Shown: positions 33,574 through 45,361, counted from the stretch's first letter. The stretch: DNA of 64,000 bases from Cololabis saira (GCF_033807715.1 NC_084599.1:2200501-2264500), one strand, 5' to 3'. The notes: generated by a model from the letters alone, not told the origin. Numbers and translations are program-made.

Positions 33574-34798
33574 TTAGGTTTTTACCACCATTGTATTAAC
33601 CATTAATATATATGCAGACAAAAAAAACAAAAAACTATGAAGCAAGATCACAGATGGAGGTGGAACATCTAGCAACTGTTCGATATTTGAAATTGCGAAA
33701 AGAACGGTAGGGCCTTATGCTACACTGAACTGAGCTCGCTGACTTATGTTCATCAGCCAATGTGCTGTTATGTTCGGCTATACTGTGTGTGCCATTTTGT
33801 CATGTTTGAGTCTTGCAAGATTAATGTGAAGCTTATCAGCTCAGGATTGTTGATGGAAGGTGAGCAGCAGCCCATTTAAGAAAGTGGTTTATGTTCAAAT
33901 TCTAAGGATGCTGAACCTGAATTCTGGGAAACTGAGTTTTCCATCTCACAAAGCAAGGTAACTTAACCCTGATCAGATGTATTTTCTATTTCAAAAAGCT
34001 GTAATCTCTATTTCATATGAATGTATAAACACGGTTTCATATTCATATTTTGTTATGCACTTTAAAATGCCAAAGAGCAACATAAACAACCAGCATGTTT
34101 CTCGTGTAACTGTAAATTAAAAAGCCCCTTGGGGTTACTGTTTAAATTTACGTTGAGCACATCTGCGGAGGAGGGGCGAACAGGAAGGTGCACGGGGGAA
34201 TGGTTTGATGCTCCCGTCTGACTCAAGCCTAATGGGGCGGCAGGGTCATACTGTTTAATGGCAGTTAGCTAGCTGAGTGACAGCACTGCACCCAGCCAGG
34301 GGCTCAGATGTCATGGATCACAGGTGTGCTGCTGAGTTATGTGTCATTGTACGATGCAATAAGGTCAACAAGAGACCAGGTGGGAGAAGGAGGGTGGAAG
34401 TGAGAGAAAAAAAATGAGAGAGAGGAATTTTCCAGAGAAAAGAAGAAATGTTAAGCAAACACAACCAGCATTTAGGTGTAGGTGTTCAACTAATCAAGAG
34501 ACTATACAATCACCATATAGAGCATTTAGACATTTGGTGCGATATAACAAAAAATTAAAATATAGCTTTTTTGCAGACACAACTGATGGACACACAGTTT
34601 ATTTTTTTTTATGTATATGCATCTTCTTATATTTAACAGATGAGTTTCTATGTAGAAGTGAAATTCAAAAGAAAGATCAGACGCAAATGATCTCACCTGC
34701 ACTAGCCCCTTGTATGCAATTCTAACGGAAAATGTTACACCAATTATAATATATATAACTTTTTTGAGGATGGTTATTGCATGGATATATTGTAGCTT
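33571..34798. other. Unassigned sequence
   Basis: No credible gene. The frame at 34414-34725 has no recognisable motif. Confidence 0.35.
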
Positions 34799-34935
34799 CA
34801 GGACAAAGACCCAACACAGCAAGGTAATTCCATCCCAGAATGGCTCCAGAAAAGAAAAATATATGTTTTGGAGTGGAGCCGTAAGAGGTTAGATCTGAAT
34901 CTCATAGAAATACAGGGGCATGATCTCAAGAGAGC
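34799..34935 (+). pseudogene. Decayed Tc1-like transposase fragment
   Basis: One continuous plus-strand frame reads QDKDPTQQ, then IPEWLQKRKIYVLEWS, then LDLNLIEIQGHDLKRA. The pattern is that of the Tc1 DDE domain around the second Asp (DxDP) and the final Glu (DLNxIE). The final Glu is still present here, unlike in the element at 2941-3902. The upstream domain, ends and inverted repeats are missing. It is an older, unrelated Tc1 family relic. Confidence 0.65.
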
Positions 34936-35620
34936 CTATATAGATGAAGGGCTTTAATTTGTGCAGGTCTGATTCAGAGCTAAACAAGACTTGGTTGAAG
35001 TCAATAGCACCAAATGGAGGTCTGACCATCAATTGACTCCGAAGTTATTTTGTCTTTTGTTACTTTAATCCCACAGTGATTGGGCACTCTAGCTCAGGAA
35101 GAGAGCAGGCGTTTACTACATAAAAGATTGGTGGTTTGATTCTTGGCTTCACAATCCATATGACATAGTGTCTTTGGGCTGCTGAACTTTACATTGCTCC
35201 CAATGCATTGGTGTGTAATTGTGTGTATGAAAGAAAAAGCATTGCCTCATTACATTAAAAAAATGAATATGTAATGCATATGATTACACTGGACTTCCTC
35301 TCTTTTTTCTGTCTCCTTGTTTCAGCTGCACATTCCTCATGATTCCATGAAAGCACAATATTCCCTCCCCAGTGTCTGCTTTCACAAACCTTTCCAAATC
35401 TGAAGATGCTCCCTTTCACCTTTCACAGTCAGCAACAACTCTCTCACATCTCTGGTCACTGGCTAATTTATTTATTAGGTGATGATTAAAACATGACATC
35501 ATCCTAAAGACAACTCTCATCTGACGAAGAAGACAGTAGAGGGGGGCCTGGCGCTGAACCACCTTAGGCCTCTGGTGAGCCCAGTGTGGGACCCCCTGGG
35601 TTTGCATACAAACCAAGCAA
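34936..35620. other. Unassigned sequence
   Basis: Nothing recognised. Confidence 0.4.
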
Positions 35621-35621
35621 T

Positions 35622-35715
35622 TCAATTCAATTCCATTACATTTTATTTATATAGCGTCTATTACAACACAAGTTTTCTCTAGACGCTTTCCAGAGACCCA
35701 GCGCATGACCAAGCA
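35622..35715 (-). mobile_element. L2 3' tail (5'-truncated)
   Basis: Reverse complement of the LINE tail: CAATTCAATTCAATTCC, then TTTATTTATATAGCGTCTA, then TCTCTAGACGCTTTCCAGAG. It has fewer matches to the tail at 29148-29219 than the other copies, so it is probably older. Confidence 0.8.
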
Positions 35716-36303
35716 CTGGGGTGGATGATGCTGTCATCTACCTGATGCACAGATCCCTACTGCACATTGAGGTGTCAAGACTCACTGTGACTCAAATTCT
35801 TCAGTCCATTAACACAATCCAGTCAATGATGCTCAAAGAAAATCTAAAGAGTCAAGGCTCTACAGCCAGCTGATGGCATGGGCCATCTACAACCTCACCA
35901 ATAAACCACAGGATGTGAGGCTTCACAGCTGTCTGACGCCTCACATACTGTAAAGTGGAAGGTCTACAGCAAAGGGCCTCCATATTGAATAGTGCTCTCC
36001 CCCTTTCACTCTATGCTGTACACACCAGTCCTATAACACAAACAGCTGTAACATACAGAATTTCTTAGATCATACACTTACCATACGCATAGTGTATATC
36101 CTCTGAGCAACAACTTCATCCTCCTGCATGTTATCCATCTACTTCATTGTTTACATGCCATCTATATCATAACAGCATACTTCAGTGGACTGAGATCTGA
36201 CATTTTCTGGATGATCTAAGTCAAGCAATCCATGCAGTATCTTATAATTACAAACTCATATCTCATCTACCTTAATTTTGGCCTTACATAGAGAAAAAAA
36301 AGA
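35716..36303. other. Unassigned sequence
   Basis: No clear gene. A stretch near 35720-35990 reads like eroded coding sequence, but I could not match it to a family. Confidence 0.3.
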
Positions 36304-37045
36304 AATTAAAGCTGCAAGCAGCGATGAACGGGCCCTCGCGCGTGCAATTTTCACTAATAAATGGTCAAGGACTCAAAAATAAGTCCGATAACACTACCCA
36401 TGACTCTTTATGTCAAACCATTCAAAAGTTATTGCAGAAAATAGGAACTGTCACATATCGACCGATCAGAAGAAGGGGTGGGACTAATTTGCACCAATTA
36501 TGGCCAAGGACTCAAAACCATGTCCGATGACACCACCCACGAGTCTTTATGTCAAACCATTCAAAAGTTATTGCAGAAAAGAGGAACTATCACATGCTTT
36601 TTGGCATCTATCGTCGCCACGGTAACGCTTTTGACTGAGAAAAGTCTAGACGCCCATTTGGATGTATAACACACCTGGGTGCACGTTACATTTTGGGCGA
36701 AGAAGCGGCCGAAGCAATGGCATAAATTGCACCAAAATTACACGATTAATTAAAAATGGCGGAGTCCCTGTTGGGTTTCGGCCATGGCGCCAAGAGACTT
36801 TTCTTTAAGTTGCGACATGATACAGGTGTGTACCTATTTTTTTGCATGTACATCAAACTGTATTGTGGGGCTTGAGGCACAAAGTATTCTAGGTGGCGCT
36901 GTTGAGCCATGAGGGCACGCCCATTAATGCAAACCATTAAATATCAAATTTTTCGCCAGGCCTGGGTTGTGTGCAAAATTTGGTAACTTTTGGGGCACGT
37001 TTAGGGGAGCAAAAAGGCCCTCCTTTCGTGAGAAGAAAAACGAGA
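36304..37045 (-). mobile_element. Hairpin-ended repeat, partial copy
   Basis: It starts AATTAAAGCTGCAAGCAGCG with the GCTGC/GCAGC hairpin intact. It then has two direct repeats carrying CATTCAAAAGTTATTGCAGA (about 36419 and 36557) and the GGTTTCGGCCATGGCGCC block. The GGGCCC-hairpin end is absent. Confidence 0.7.
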
Positions 37046-37583
37046 AGAATATATAAGTAGCATATATCCCAATAACAAATATATGATTAACCCTAAATAA
37101 ATGTTTTAGAAAGTCAGTAGTATGTGGTTTTTTATGTTCTACATCACTAAATATCTACATTCAAATGGTATCATGTCTTATTTTTCAGTAGACATAAAAC
37201 CATAAAAGACAATGATTAGAATATATTTTATTGCATTGGAAAATTGCAGGAACATTATGAAACTGTGAATTACCATATTTCAGCATTATAATCATTAAAC
37301 TCTCTCATCACTAACGGGGTATACCACAAAAGCATTTCTCAACTACATTCAAAATGTACCACTTATAAAACAAAACATGAAACAAAGTAACGCTGATTTC
37401 AAACTATTTTTCTGCATTCGCAGCAGAAGTAGGAAACTTTGCATGTGTGGAATTTGCATATGTGTTTCCTACATTTGAAGCAGGTTGTCATAGTTTTGCA
37501 GGCCAGTATTCACATCTCCTTCCCTTGGCTCCCTTTGTGTGGGCTTCTCAAGTGACTTTTTGATGAGGGCCAGGCTTGGGATT
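37046..37583. other. Unassigned AT-rich sequence
   Basis: No gene or repeat recognised. Confidence 0.4.
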
Positions 37584-37817
37584 AATCAGAATCAGAAAGA
37601 AGTTTATTGCCAAGTAGTTTAACACACACAAGGAATTTGTTGTGACGATTGGTGCAATACAAAAGAGCAAATAATATTAAAGGAAAAAATGTACAAGTTG
37701 GTTATAAAGTGCCGGAGTACTTTTTTCCTACAGAGTGAGTCTGTAGGAAAAATAAAATGTACATAAAGTGACCTGGGATGTGCGTTAATGTAACGTATAA
37801 GGTTGGGAGTGGAGTCT

Positions 37818-38267
37818 TTACCTTAATGTAACGTAGAGTTGTCTGTGGTAGACGGGGGAGGGGGTGTCTGGGACCTTGTTGACAAGGACAGCTGCAGTCG
37901 GAAAAAAACTGTTTTTATGGCGTGAGGTTTTGGTCCTGATGGACCGCAGCCTCCTGCCAGAGGGAAGAGTCTGGAACAGTTTGTCCGGGGTGGGAGGGGT
38001 CTGCCGCCGTCTTTCCTGCACCTTCAGGGTCCTGGAGGCTTCAGGGTCCTGGAGGCGTGCAGGTCCTGGAGAGATGGAAGATTGCAGCCAATCACCTTCT
38101 CTGCAGAGCGGATGATACACTGCAGCTGCTCCTGTCCTTTACAGTGGCAGCAGCTACCAGATGGTGATGGAGGAGGTGAAGATGGCCATGTATTTGGCCA
38201 TGTATTTGGCAGATTGAGCTTCTTCAGCTGCCGCAGGAAGTACATCCTCTGCTGTGCTTTTTTGATG
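37818..38267 (-). pseudogene. Rex1: Rex1 RT C-terminal fragment
   Basis: Reads KKAQQRMYFLRQLKKLNLP, then IIRSAEKVIGCNLPSLQDL, then LPSGRRLRSIRTKTSRHKNS and FFPTAAVLVN. This is the conserved C-terminal end of Rex1-type ORF2. Frameshifts and a short tandem duplication (GGCCATGTATTT, about 38183-38206) break it into pieces. Confidence 0.85.
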
Positions 38268-38380
38268 AATAACTGCTCGGGGGTCATGTTCTGGGTATGG
38301 GTCTCTGGAAAGCGTCTAGAGACAACTCTGTTGTATTAGACGCTATATAAATAAAATTGAATTGAATTGAATTGAATTGA
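38268..38380 (+). mobile_element. L2 3' tail inside Rex1
   Basis: TAACTGCTCGGGGGTCATGT through GCTATATAAATAAAATTG and TTGAA repeats, nearly identical to 29107-29219. It is flanked by a short direct duplication TTGATGA, once before it (about 38260-38267) and once after the TTGAA run (about 38377-38383). Confidence 0.85.
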
Positions 38381-38544
38381 TGAGAGAGGTGATGTTCAGC
38401 TCCCACTTGAGGTCCTGGGTAATGATGGTCCCCAGGAAGTGGTAAGAGTCCACCTTGTCTGCTGGGGAGTCCCACAGGGTGATGGGGGCAGGTGGGGTTG
38501 CGTTCCTCCTGTAGTCCACAATCATCTCCACTGTCTTTAGAGTG
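38381..38544 (-). pseudogene. Rex1: Rex1 RT fragment after the catalytic motif
   Basis: Reads KTVEMIVDYRR-like sequence (here TMEMIVDYRRNA), then KVDSYHFLGTIITQDLKWE, the block that follows YADD in Rex1-type RTs. It is bounded by an L2 tail on one side and a SINE on the other. Confidence 0.85.
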
Positions 38545-39051
38545 TTTTTTTTTTTAAATATTTTTATCCCGGTTTTTTCCCCATTTCATCAGCCCGTGCT
38601 CCTACCTAACAGTCCTGGGCATTGCCATCCTCTACCAACCCCGGGAGGGCCCTGCACTGAGCTCAGGTCTCCTCCTTAACCTGAGGAGTGAGCAGGCCGC
38701 ATCTTTTCACCAGGCAGGGTGGGGATTCTCCGGCCGGATGTAGCGCGTGGAAGGATCACGTTATTCCGGCCGGATCCTCCCCACCCCACCCCGGTTGGCC
38801 AGAGGGGGCATGTATAGCCCAGGATTGTGTGCATGTTTTTGTGAGGGTAGCTCACATTAGCTACCCAGGGGAACACGGGGAGAACATGCAAACTCCACAC
38901 AGAAAGATCCTTTCGCCAACCCCACCCAGGGTGTGGGCACTGAAGTCATGGGGGAACTAACACGCACTTCAGCGCCCACAGCGTCCCCGGCGGGAATCGA
39001 ACCTTCTTGCTGTGAGACGGCTGCACTACCTGCTGCGCCACCGTGCCGGAG
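38545..39051 (-). mobile_element. tRNA-derived SINE, about 0.5 kb
   Basis: Reading minus from 39051: GGCACGGTGGCGCAGCAGG contains a perfect pol III A box (TGGCGCAGCAGG), and GGTTCGATTCC is a perfect B box about 40 bp later. The body then continues for about 430 bp and ends in an A-rich tail (T-run at 38547-38557 on plus). Intact internal promoter boxes suggest a fairly young copy. It occupies the place of the missing Rex1 RT core. Confidence 0.85.
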
Positions 39052-40027
39052 ACAGCTGATCGGCACAGTGATTCAGGGTGGATGGGGAGTCCGGTCCTGC
39101 TGCTTTGCAGGGATTCTGCCTTTTAAATATCTTGTTAACGTCTCTCTCCAGGATAGAGAGGGGCGTTGCTGTGGTGTGGGGGGATGAGGATGGGGCCTCT
39201 GGAGTGTGAAGTGGTGGAGAAGCTCCGGCTAGGGGGGGGTGCAGTTGGAGGCATGGAGCTGATGGAGCTGGTGAATGTGAATGCAGTCCCGGGGGATGGT
39301 ATCAGGACTGTCCCTTTGTCTTTCGAAGCGGCAGTAGAACTCGTTCAGGTAGTTGGCTGGGCGTCGGCCATTGATGAAGGGGGGGTGGGGGGGGCTCTGG
39401 GTTTGTAGTTTGTTATCTGTCTCAGTCCCTTCCAAACTGAACCGGCATTGTTTTCTGAGAACTGTTGTTTTAGTTTCTCAGAGTGAAGTCGTTTAGCTAC
39501 TCTCACCTCCTTGCTAAACGTGTACTTTGCCTTTTTGAGCCTGTCCTTGTAGCCACTCCTGAACGCTTCCTCCTTCTGCAGCTTCGGCCTTCTGAGCTTT
39601 GATGTGAACCAGGGTTTGTAATTGTTGTAACTAACCCTGGTACGTGATGGTACACAACTGTCCTCACAGAAGCTGATGTAAGATGTCACAGCCTCTGTGT
39701 ACTCATCAAGATTGTTGGTAGAAGTCCTGAAAACACCCCAGTCAGTACAGTCCAAGCATGTCTGAAGATCCTCCATAGCCTCCCTGGTCCACTGCTTTGA
39801 TGTCCTCACAACAGGTCTGCAGAGCTCTAATTTATGCTTGTATGCAGGAATCAGGTGGACCATGAGGTGGTCAGAGTGTCCCAGTGCAGTTCGGGGGACG
39901 GCATGATAGGCTCTGCTCACTGTAGAGTAACAGTGATCCAAGATGTTTCCCTCTCTGGTCGGGCATTTAATTAACTGTCTGTATTTTGGGAGTTCATGGC
40001 TGAGGTTACCTTTGTTAAAGTCACCGA
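39052..40027 (-). pseudogene. Rex1: Rex1 endonuclease C-terminal part, linker and RT start
   Basis: An open stretch of 231 codons (40040-39345) starts at the endonuclease GDFNKGNLSHELPKYRQ block and passes [12 protein letters not shown] (terminal SDH motif). It continues through the linker (SYISFCEDSCVP, NYKPWFTSKLR) to about 39345. A frameshift then leads to ILERDVNKIFKRQNPCKAAG (the beginning of the RT domain), which ends at ADQLS near 39060. The endonuclease N-terminus is separated from it by the hAT element. Confidence 0.88.
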
Positions 40028-40382
40028 CAGTGTTGGGCAAGTTACATCCAAAATATAATACATTATATATTACTAGTTACTGTCATTTGAAAGTAATTAG
40101 TTACATTACAATATTACTATATCTGAATTGTAATGCGTTACACTACTTGTGTATTACTTTTGAGTTACTTTCAACAAAATAGCAAAAAAAGATAAATCTT
40201 GTCCCACTGGCAGATTTTTCTACTTATTTCAAGTGAAAATTTACTTGAAACAGGTGAAAATTGTCAAATAAGTTATTTTTCTGGTGTTATTTTTCTGGTG
40301 ATGACTCTAAATGTTGAAATAGCAGTAAAACCACATTCATTGATGAAATGACATAAGGGATGGAAAGGGGGGATGGCAGTTT

Positions 40383-41010
40383 TACAGGCGGGATGATTTG
40401 GACCGTTTTTATTTCAGGGGGGGATGATTTGGACCGTTTTTATTTCAGGGGGGGGATGATTTGGACCGTTTTTATTTCAGGGGGGATGATTTGGACCGTT
40501 TTTATTTCAGGGGGGATGATTTGGACTGTTTTTATTTCAGGGGGGATGATTTGGACCGTTTTTATTTCAGGGGGGGGGATGATTTGGACTGTTTTTATTT
40601 CAGGGGGGATGATTTGGACCGTTTTTATTTCAGGGGGGGGGATGATTTGGACCGTTTTTATTTCACGGGGGATGATTTGGACTGTTTTTATTTCAGGGGG
40701 GATGATTTGGACCGTTTTTATTTCAGGGGGGATGATTTGGACTGTTTTTATTTCAGGGGGGATGATTTGGACCGTTTTTATTTCAGGGGGGGGGGGATGA
40801 TTTGGACCGTTTTTATTTCAGGGGGGATGATTTGGACCGTTTTTATTTCAGGGGGGATGATTTGGACCGTTTTTATTTCAGGGGGGGGTGATTTGGACCG
40901 TTTTAATTTCAGGGGGGGGTGATTTGGACCGTTTTAATTTCAGGGGGGGATGATTTGGACCGTTTTTATTTCAGGGGGGGGTGATTTGGACCGTTTTAAT
41001 TTCAGGGGGG
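40383..41010 (+). repeat. 30-33 bp minisatellite, 20 units
   Basis: Units contain GATGATTTGGACCGTTTT and are separated by G-runs of 5 to 10. Length variation is confined to the G-run. A C/T variant (GGACTG) alternates with GGACCG in the middle, and TTTTAATTTC variants cluster at the right end. Long reading frames here (FISGGMIWTV repeats) are repeat artefacts. Confidence 0.95.
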
Positions 41011-41221
41011 GTGCCATCACATCACCCCTCATCCCCCCTCAACTCGAATACTGCTCACACGGAACTCAGAACTTCTTCATAAATAACTCCCAGAGAGAAA
41101 AAAAACCCCAGCAAGCTAACAAACAAACCAATATTTCTCTCAGAGTTAACAAAACGAACCAGCAATCAACAACTCGCAGCTGTTTTAACCTCTCCTCCTG
41201 ATGGGCTGCAGGTGTGGTTTA

Positions 41222-41338
41222 AGGCTGATTTATGGTTCCGCGTTACACCAACGCAGGCCATACGCCGTGGGTTACGCGAACTACTGCGTACCCTACGGCG
41301 AAAGCTCTGCGTCGATTTAACGCGGAACCATAAATCCG
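41222..41338. mobile_element. Short inverted-repeat MITE
   Basis: GGCTGATTTATGGTTCCGCG at the left and CGCGGAACCATAAATCCGC at the right, with an internal GTACCCTACGGCG. Same family as 8218, 12143, 14970 and 31349. Nested in the hAT. Confidence 0.8.
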
Positions 41339-41814
41339 CTCTCACAGCGCGACTGACTGTGAGCCCGGCTCCTGCTCCTCGCCGGGCGCAGCTCCTCGCC
41401 GACTCCGCGCTCATATATATTTAATAAATGTATAAAGCCCATATATTAATAAAGTCTCACTTGGCCGAGCTCTAACGCTGAGACCATGGTAGATTTAAGT
41501 TACACGCGGACACGCCGCACTGTTGACTTTTCCCTGCCGGCTCTGCTCACTGGCTAAACAGTCCCCACACAAACAGTGTCCAGCGGCGCTACGTTCCGCC
41601 GCGCCGCGTTCCCAACGCTTTTTTCTGTTGTCGGGATGTCTCGCAGACGCGGTGCTAAACGGGTTAAAATGCGTTGTAACGCGCGTTACTTAGATTGTAA
41701 CGAGTAAAATATTACCGAAAATTTATTAGTAATGCGTTATATTACTGCGTTACAGCAAATAGTAATACATTACTGTAATTGCGTTACTTTTGTAACGCGT
41801 TACCCCCAACACTG

Positions 41815-42200
41815 GTCACCGAGGACAGTAACTAAGGAGTCCGGGTTTGTCCGCTCCACGTTCAGTATCTGGTCGGCGAGCACACGCTGGGCTTCCTGCA
41901 CGTGGGCCTGCGGTGTGATGTCAACGCTGACCAGGATGAATTAAGCTAACTCTCGGGGAGAGTAAAAGGGGTTTACAGTTTATGATAAAATATTCCAGAT
42001 CGGGAGAACAGTGTTGTCACTCTGTCACTGTCACATCCTTACACCAGCCATTGTGTAGAAACAGATTCCTCCACCTTTCGTTTTTCCGGAGATGGTAAGG
42101 TTTTTCCCCAGCAGTGCAGCTGATGCTGCTGTGTGATAAAGCTGGTGTCACCATTGCATGCAAGGAGTCAAAAGTGTCAACAAGGTCCAGGTGCAGATCA
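41815..42200 (-). pseudogene. Rex1: Rex1 endonuclease, N-terminal remnant
   Basis: The minus strand reads FILVSVDITPQAHVQEAQRV and ILNVERTNPDSLVTVLGD, joining the GDFNKGN block across the hAT insertion. Farther upstream, DLEYFIINCKP and KGGGICFYT are visible in different frames, with at least one stop. The 5' end is not defined beyond about 42200. Confidence 0.8.
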
Positions 42201-42611
42201 GACAGTCCTCGCGACAGTCAGGATATCCCTTTGTACTCTTTAACCAATGCTCCATAAACAACAGAAACAAAAACTATTTGGATAGTTTACACATTCAAGA
42301 ATACTTAAAAGTTCCATTTTGTTTTACCTGACCAACATTGATAGATCTAAAATCCATCTAAATACTAACGTCTCAAATATGACCCAAAACAGTCTCAATG
42401 TGTAAACATTTGTAGCACCCAAATAAATTATGACATTTTAAAATATTTTAACTTTTAAGTAATATTTATTTTATGTTTTTAAAAGGAACATAAATAAAAT
42501 TTAATGCCTGAATAATGCTGTTTAGAGTAGTTTTATTGCGGTTTTATATGAAAACAGGTTGAATTGGACCATTACAGTATGTAAGGGTTAAAGAGATACA
42601 GAGAGTTTATT
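42201..42611. other. Unassigned AT-rich sequence
   Basis: Nothing recognised. Confidence 0.4.
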
Positions 42612-45140
42612 TGCTCAACTCAACTATATTTTATTTATAAAGCACTTTAAAATAAAGCCAAAGTGCTGAACACCAAGAGAATTAAGATAAATAAAAAGCA
42701 AAACAATAGAAGAATAAGATAGAAAGAAATTCAAATTACATTTTGAACAATAAACTCAACATCTTATAACTAGATTATAAATCAAAAGAATAAAACAATA
42801 ATGCAACTTAAACATGAGCAGGTCAGTCTACTGGAATTAATAGTATTACAACATAATATATAGTAACAGAAAAAAGCGGGTCATCTGGCCATAAATTAAA
42901 ATACAGATAGTAGTTGTCTCAAAGTGAGTTCAAATCCAAAAAGAGTAAATAATGTAGGTTTTAAGACAGGATTTTAAAACAGGAAGTGATTTGGCCTGTC
43001 TGATGTACAGAGCCAGCTTTTTCTAGTTTTGGTGGAAGGACTGAACATGACAGATCATCTCTATTCTTCCTACTTGTCTTTGGGACAACAAGCAGCATGT
43101 GCTCTGCTGACCTGAGAGAGCATGAGGGAGCACATGGCTGCAGCAGGTCAGGCGGATACTGAGTGCCATGAAAACATTTAAAAGCAAATAAAATAAGTGA
43201 GCGGGGAGTCAATGACATGATACCAAAACTGGGGTCATTTGCTCATGTTTTTTGGTGCCAATTAAAAGACAAGCTGCAGCATTTTGAACCAGCTGCAGTC
43301 ATGAAAATAACCTCTAACTCATTCCAAAATAAAGAGCATTAAAGTCTTCTAAACGAGTTGTGATAAAAGCATGGATTAAAATCTCAAAATGATCAAGAGA
43401 GAGAAATGGCTTGATGTTGGCCACTTGTCTCTAATGAAAAAAGATGGACTTGACTACTGATTTAATTTGTGACTCAAGTTTAAAGTCACCGTCCCATCTA
43501 ACAACCAGTTTACTTGCTATCTGTGTCAGACAAGGGTTCAAAGGACGCAGATCAACCTGGGCTTTAAAGTTTTCATCATGTATGCATTGATATCTGTAAT
43601 GCACTCCATGAGCTGTATCAGAAAAAAGCTGTTATCTTTATTTTAGTGGCATGTAAATGTGGCTTTCGTCAGCATAAAAGTGAAATTGCATGCCGAATTT
43701 CCAAACGATACATCCAAGTGGAAGTAAGTACAATGTAAAAGAGAAGAGCGTGAATTATGGAACCTTTCAGTCTGCGACGTTCACATGTATAGTTCCACAA
43801 TGTTCTAACATGCATTCTTTTTCTCTCTACCAAGTAGGCCTGGAATCAATCTAAAACACCCTCCAGGTTACCCACCCCGTGCTCCAGGTGAGACAAGAGG
43901 TCTTTTGGTCTTTTGTATCAGCTGCAGCAGTTAGGTCCACCAGAACCAAGACAATACAGTGACCAGACTCCGGGGGAAAAGAAAAATGTCATTAAAAACC
44001 TTTTAAAACCAGATTGGCACACCTCGAGAATATTGTGCTCATCTGAAATTGATTTCAGCTGGCAGAAAACAATTTTCTCCAGAACTGTAGAGAGAAAAGG
44101 GAGTTCAGAAATTGACCTGAAATTTGATAACGCTGAAGAGTGTAAGCCCCGCTTTTTGATCAGTGGTGTTCCCACCGTATGCTTAAGACTCACAGGCACA
44201 ATCGCCTTTACTACGATTGAAAATACTGAGCATAAATGGTGTTCAAACGGATTAAACCTCTTTAAAAAGAAGAGGTGGAAATGGATCGTTAGGAAAACCT
44301 TCTGGTTTCAAATGACCAATGATATCCATAAAAGTGGGAAGGGTGTCAGGCTCAAACTAGTCAAAAACAGCAGAGGGTGTCACAGAAGTAGAAAGAGCCC
44401 TTGTGCTGACCCTTTACGTTTTCAATCTTATTTTTTGAAAATACTAACAAAATTCACTTGAGTTTTCCAGACGGGGCAAATGTGGGGCATGAAGAACAGA
44501 GTTCACTATTTTAAATAAAACATGAAGATTATGACGATTAGAAATAATATCTGAGAGGTGCTTGATTTAAGAAGTTTTCAGTTTTCTGATATAGACACCA
44601 GCTGTCCCTGAACATTTGGTATGAATACCTGTAGCTTGTCCTTCTTCACTTGTCCTGTCATTTATCCAGGGCTCAGGTCTAAGCTTCAAATACCAAGTTT
44701 TCAGTGGTGCCAATTCATTCAACATGCTTTGAGAGGTAATGTAAAGTGAGAAAGTAGACAATCCTCCTCTGAATTAGACCCCTGGGATTCAGCTGGGCCA
44801 ATCACAGTGAAAGCTGCCAACAACTTATCACCAGTGGAGTTCGAAACACCATAACACTGTGCAAAAGCACAAACATAAACCACAGGACAAGAAAAAGGAA
44901 TGTCAAATATCACAGACATTTGGTCATAGAAGACAGGATCCCCAACTTCTAAATCACAAACAGTAAACCCAAGATTTAAATCAAATCGTTGGTTATATGG
45001 AAGAATTTTTCCTCCATCAGCAAAGTTTGCTTGCTAGGCCTTTGCTGTACTTGGGTGGTCTAACTGCACAACATTGGAGAAAGTGAGATGAAAATCAGCT
45101 GAAATATGATGTTGTTTAGTAGTCCTTGTGTTGGACCACA
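42612..45140 (-). pseudogene. Decayed L2-like LINE (ORF2)
   Basis: Reading minus from about 45140: ADFHLTFSNVVQLDHPSTAK and VCDLEVGDPVFYDQMSVIFD (endonuclease), LNELAPLKTWYLK (C-terminal region of the endonuclease), then SNFRSISELPFLSTVLEKIV and VCQSGFK (RT). After that come FHFYADES in place of YADD and, in the C-terminus, LQLVQNAAACLL and SCSLRSAEHMLLVVPK. The 3' end has AAAGTGCTTTATAAATAAAA and a GAGTT tail (42612-42650 on plus). Many stops and frameshifts occur, and the catalytic DD is changed to DE. It belongs to a different L2-type family from 23255-29219. Confidence 0.8.
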
Positions 45141-45178
45141 CCCAGTGATCATGTGGACTGTTATAAATGTTGCCTCCT

Positions 45179-45290
45179 AAAATGGCCGCCGTGCCATGAA
45201 CTACAATCCCAGCATGCCTTGCGGGATGGGGCGGCGCCTGAGAGCGACACGCACCCAATCCCGAGCGAGGCACTGATGACGTCATCGCAG
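45179..45290 (+). promoter_or_regulatory. Promoter-like cluster: YY1-, ZNF143- and CRE-type sites
   Basis: AAAATGGCCGCC (45179-45190) fits a YY1 site. CTACAATCCCAGCATGCC within 45200-45225, followed by TTGCGGG, is close to the ZNF143/Staf consensus. TGACGTCA (45277-45284) is a full CRE. All three fall in 105 bp of CpG-rich sequence, followed by a CT-rich stretch (CTCTTCTCTTCTCTTCAG) that could be an initiator. This combination is typical of TATA-less vertebrate promoters. Motif matches are by eye, and the downstream gene is unknown. Confidence 0.5.
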
Positions 45291-45361
45291 CGCGCGGAAA
45301 TACAAAACTCTGTGCTACACCGAGACCCCTCTCTTCTCTTCTCTTCAGCCAACGAGCCGGG

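Larger units (their letters stand above)
40028..41814. mobile_element. hAT non-autonomous element carrying a minisatellite
   Basis: It begins CAGTGTTGGGCAAGTTAC and ends GTTACCCCCAACACTG, with a perfect 8-bp duplication GTCACCGA (40020-40027 and 41815-41822). The duplication falls inside the Rex1 endonuclease codons, so this is the clearest insertion in the window. The interior holds a 20-unit minisatellite and a short MITE. No transposase frame. Confidence 0.95.
37584..42200 (-). mobile_element. Rex1: Rex1 LINE, minus strand, broken by three insertions
   Basis: A CR1-group fish retrotransposon running from about 42200 (5') to 37584 (3'). Visible parts: endonuclease (42130-41815, resuming at 40027), the linker to the RT start (to about 39060), RT C-terminal part (38540-38381 and 38267-37818) and a 3' tail that reads, in sense, AATAAACTTCTTTCTGATTC. 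Interruptions are a hAT element (40028-41814), a tRNA-type SINE (38545-39051) and an L2 tail (38268-38380). The RT catalytic core is missing: the coding sequence jumps from the early RT block to the region after YADD, exactly where the SINE lies. It is non-functional. Confidence 0.88.

Noticed and set aside
40360..41201. Repetitive 146- and 153-residue frames
   Set aside because: They come from a 30-33 bp minisatellite read in two frames. The unit length changes in the G-run and would break any real gene.
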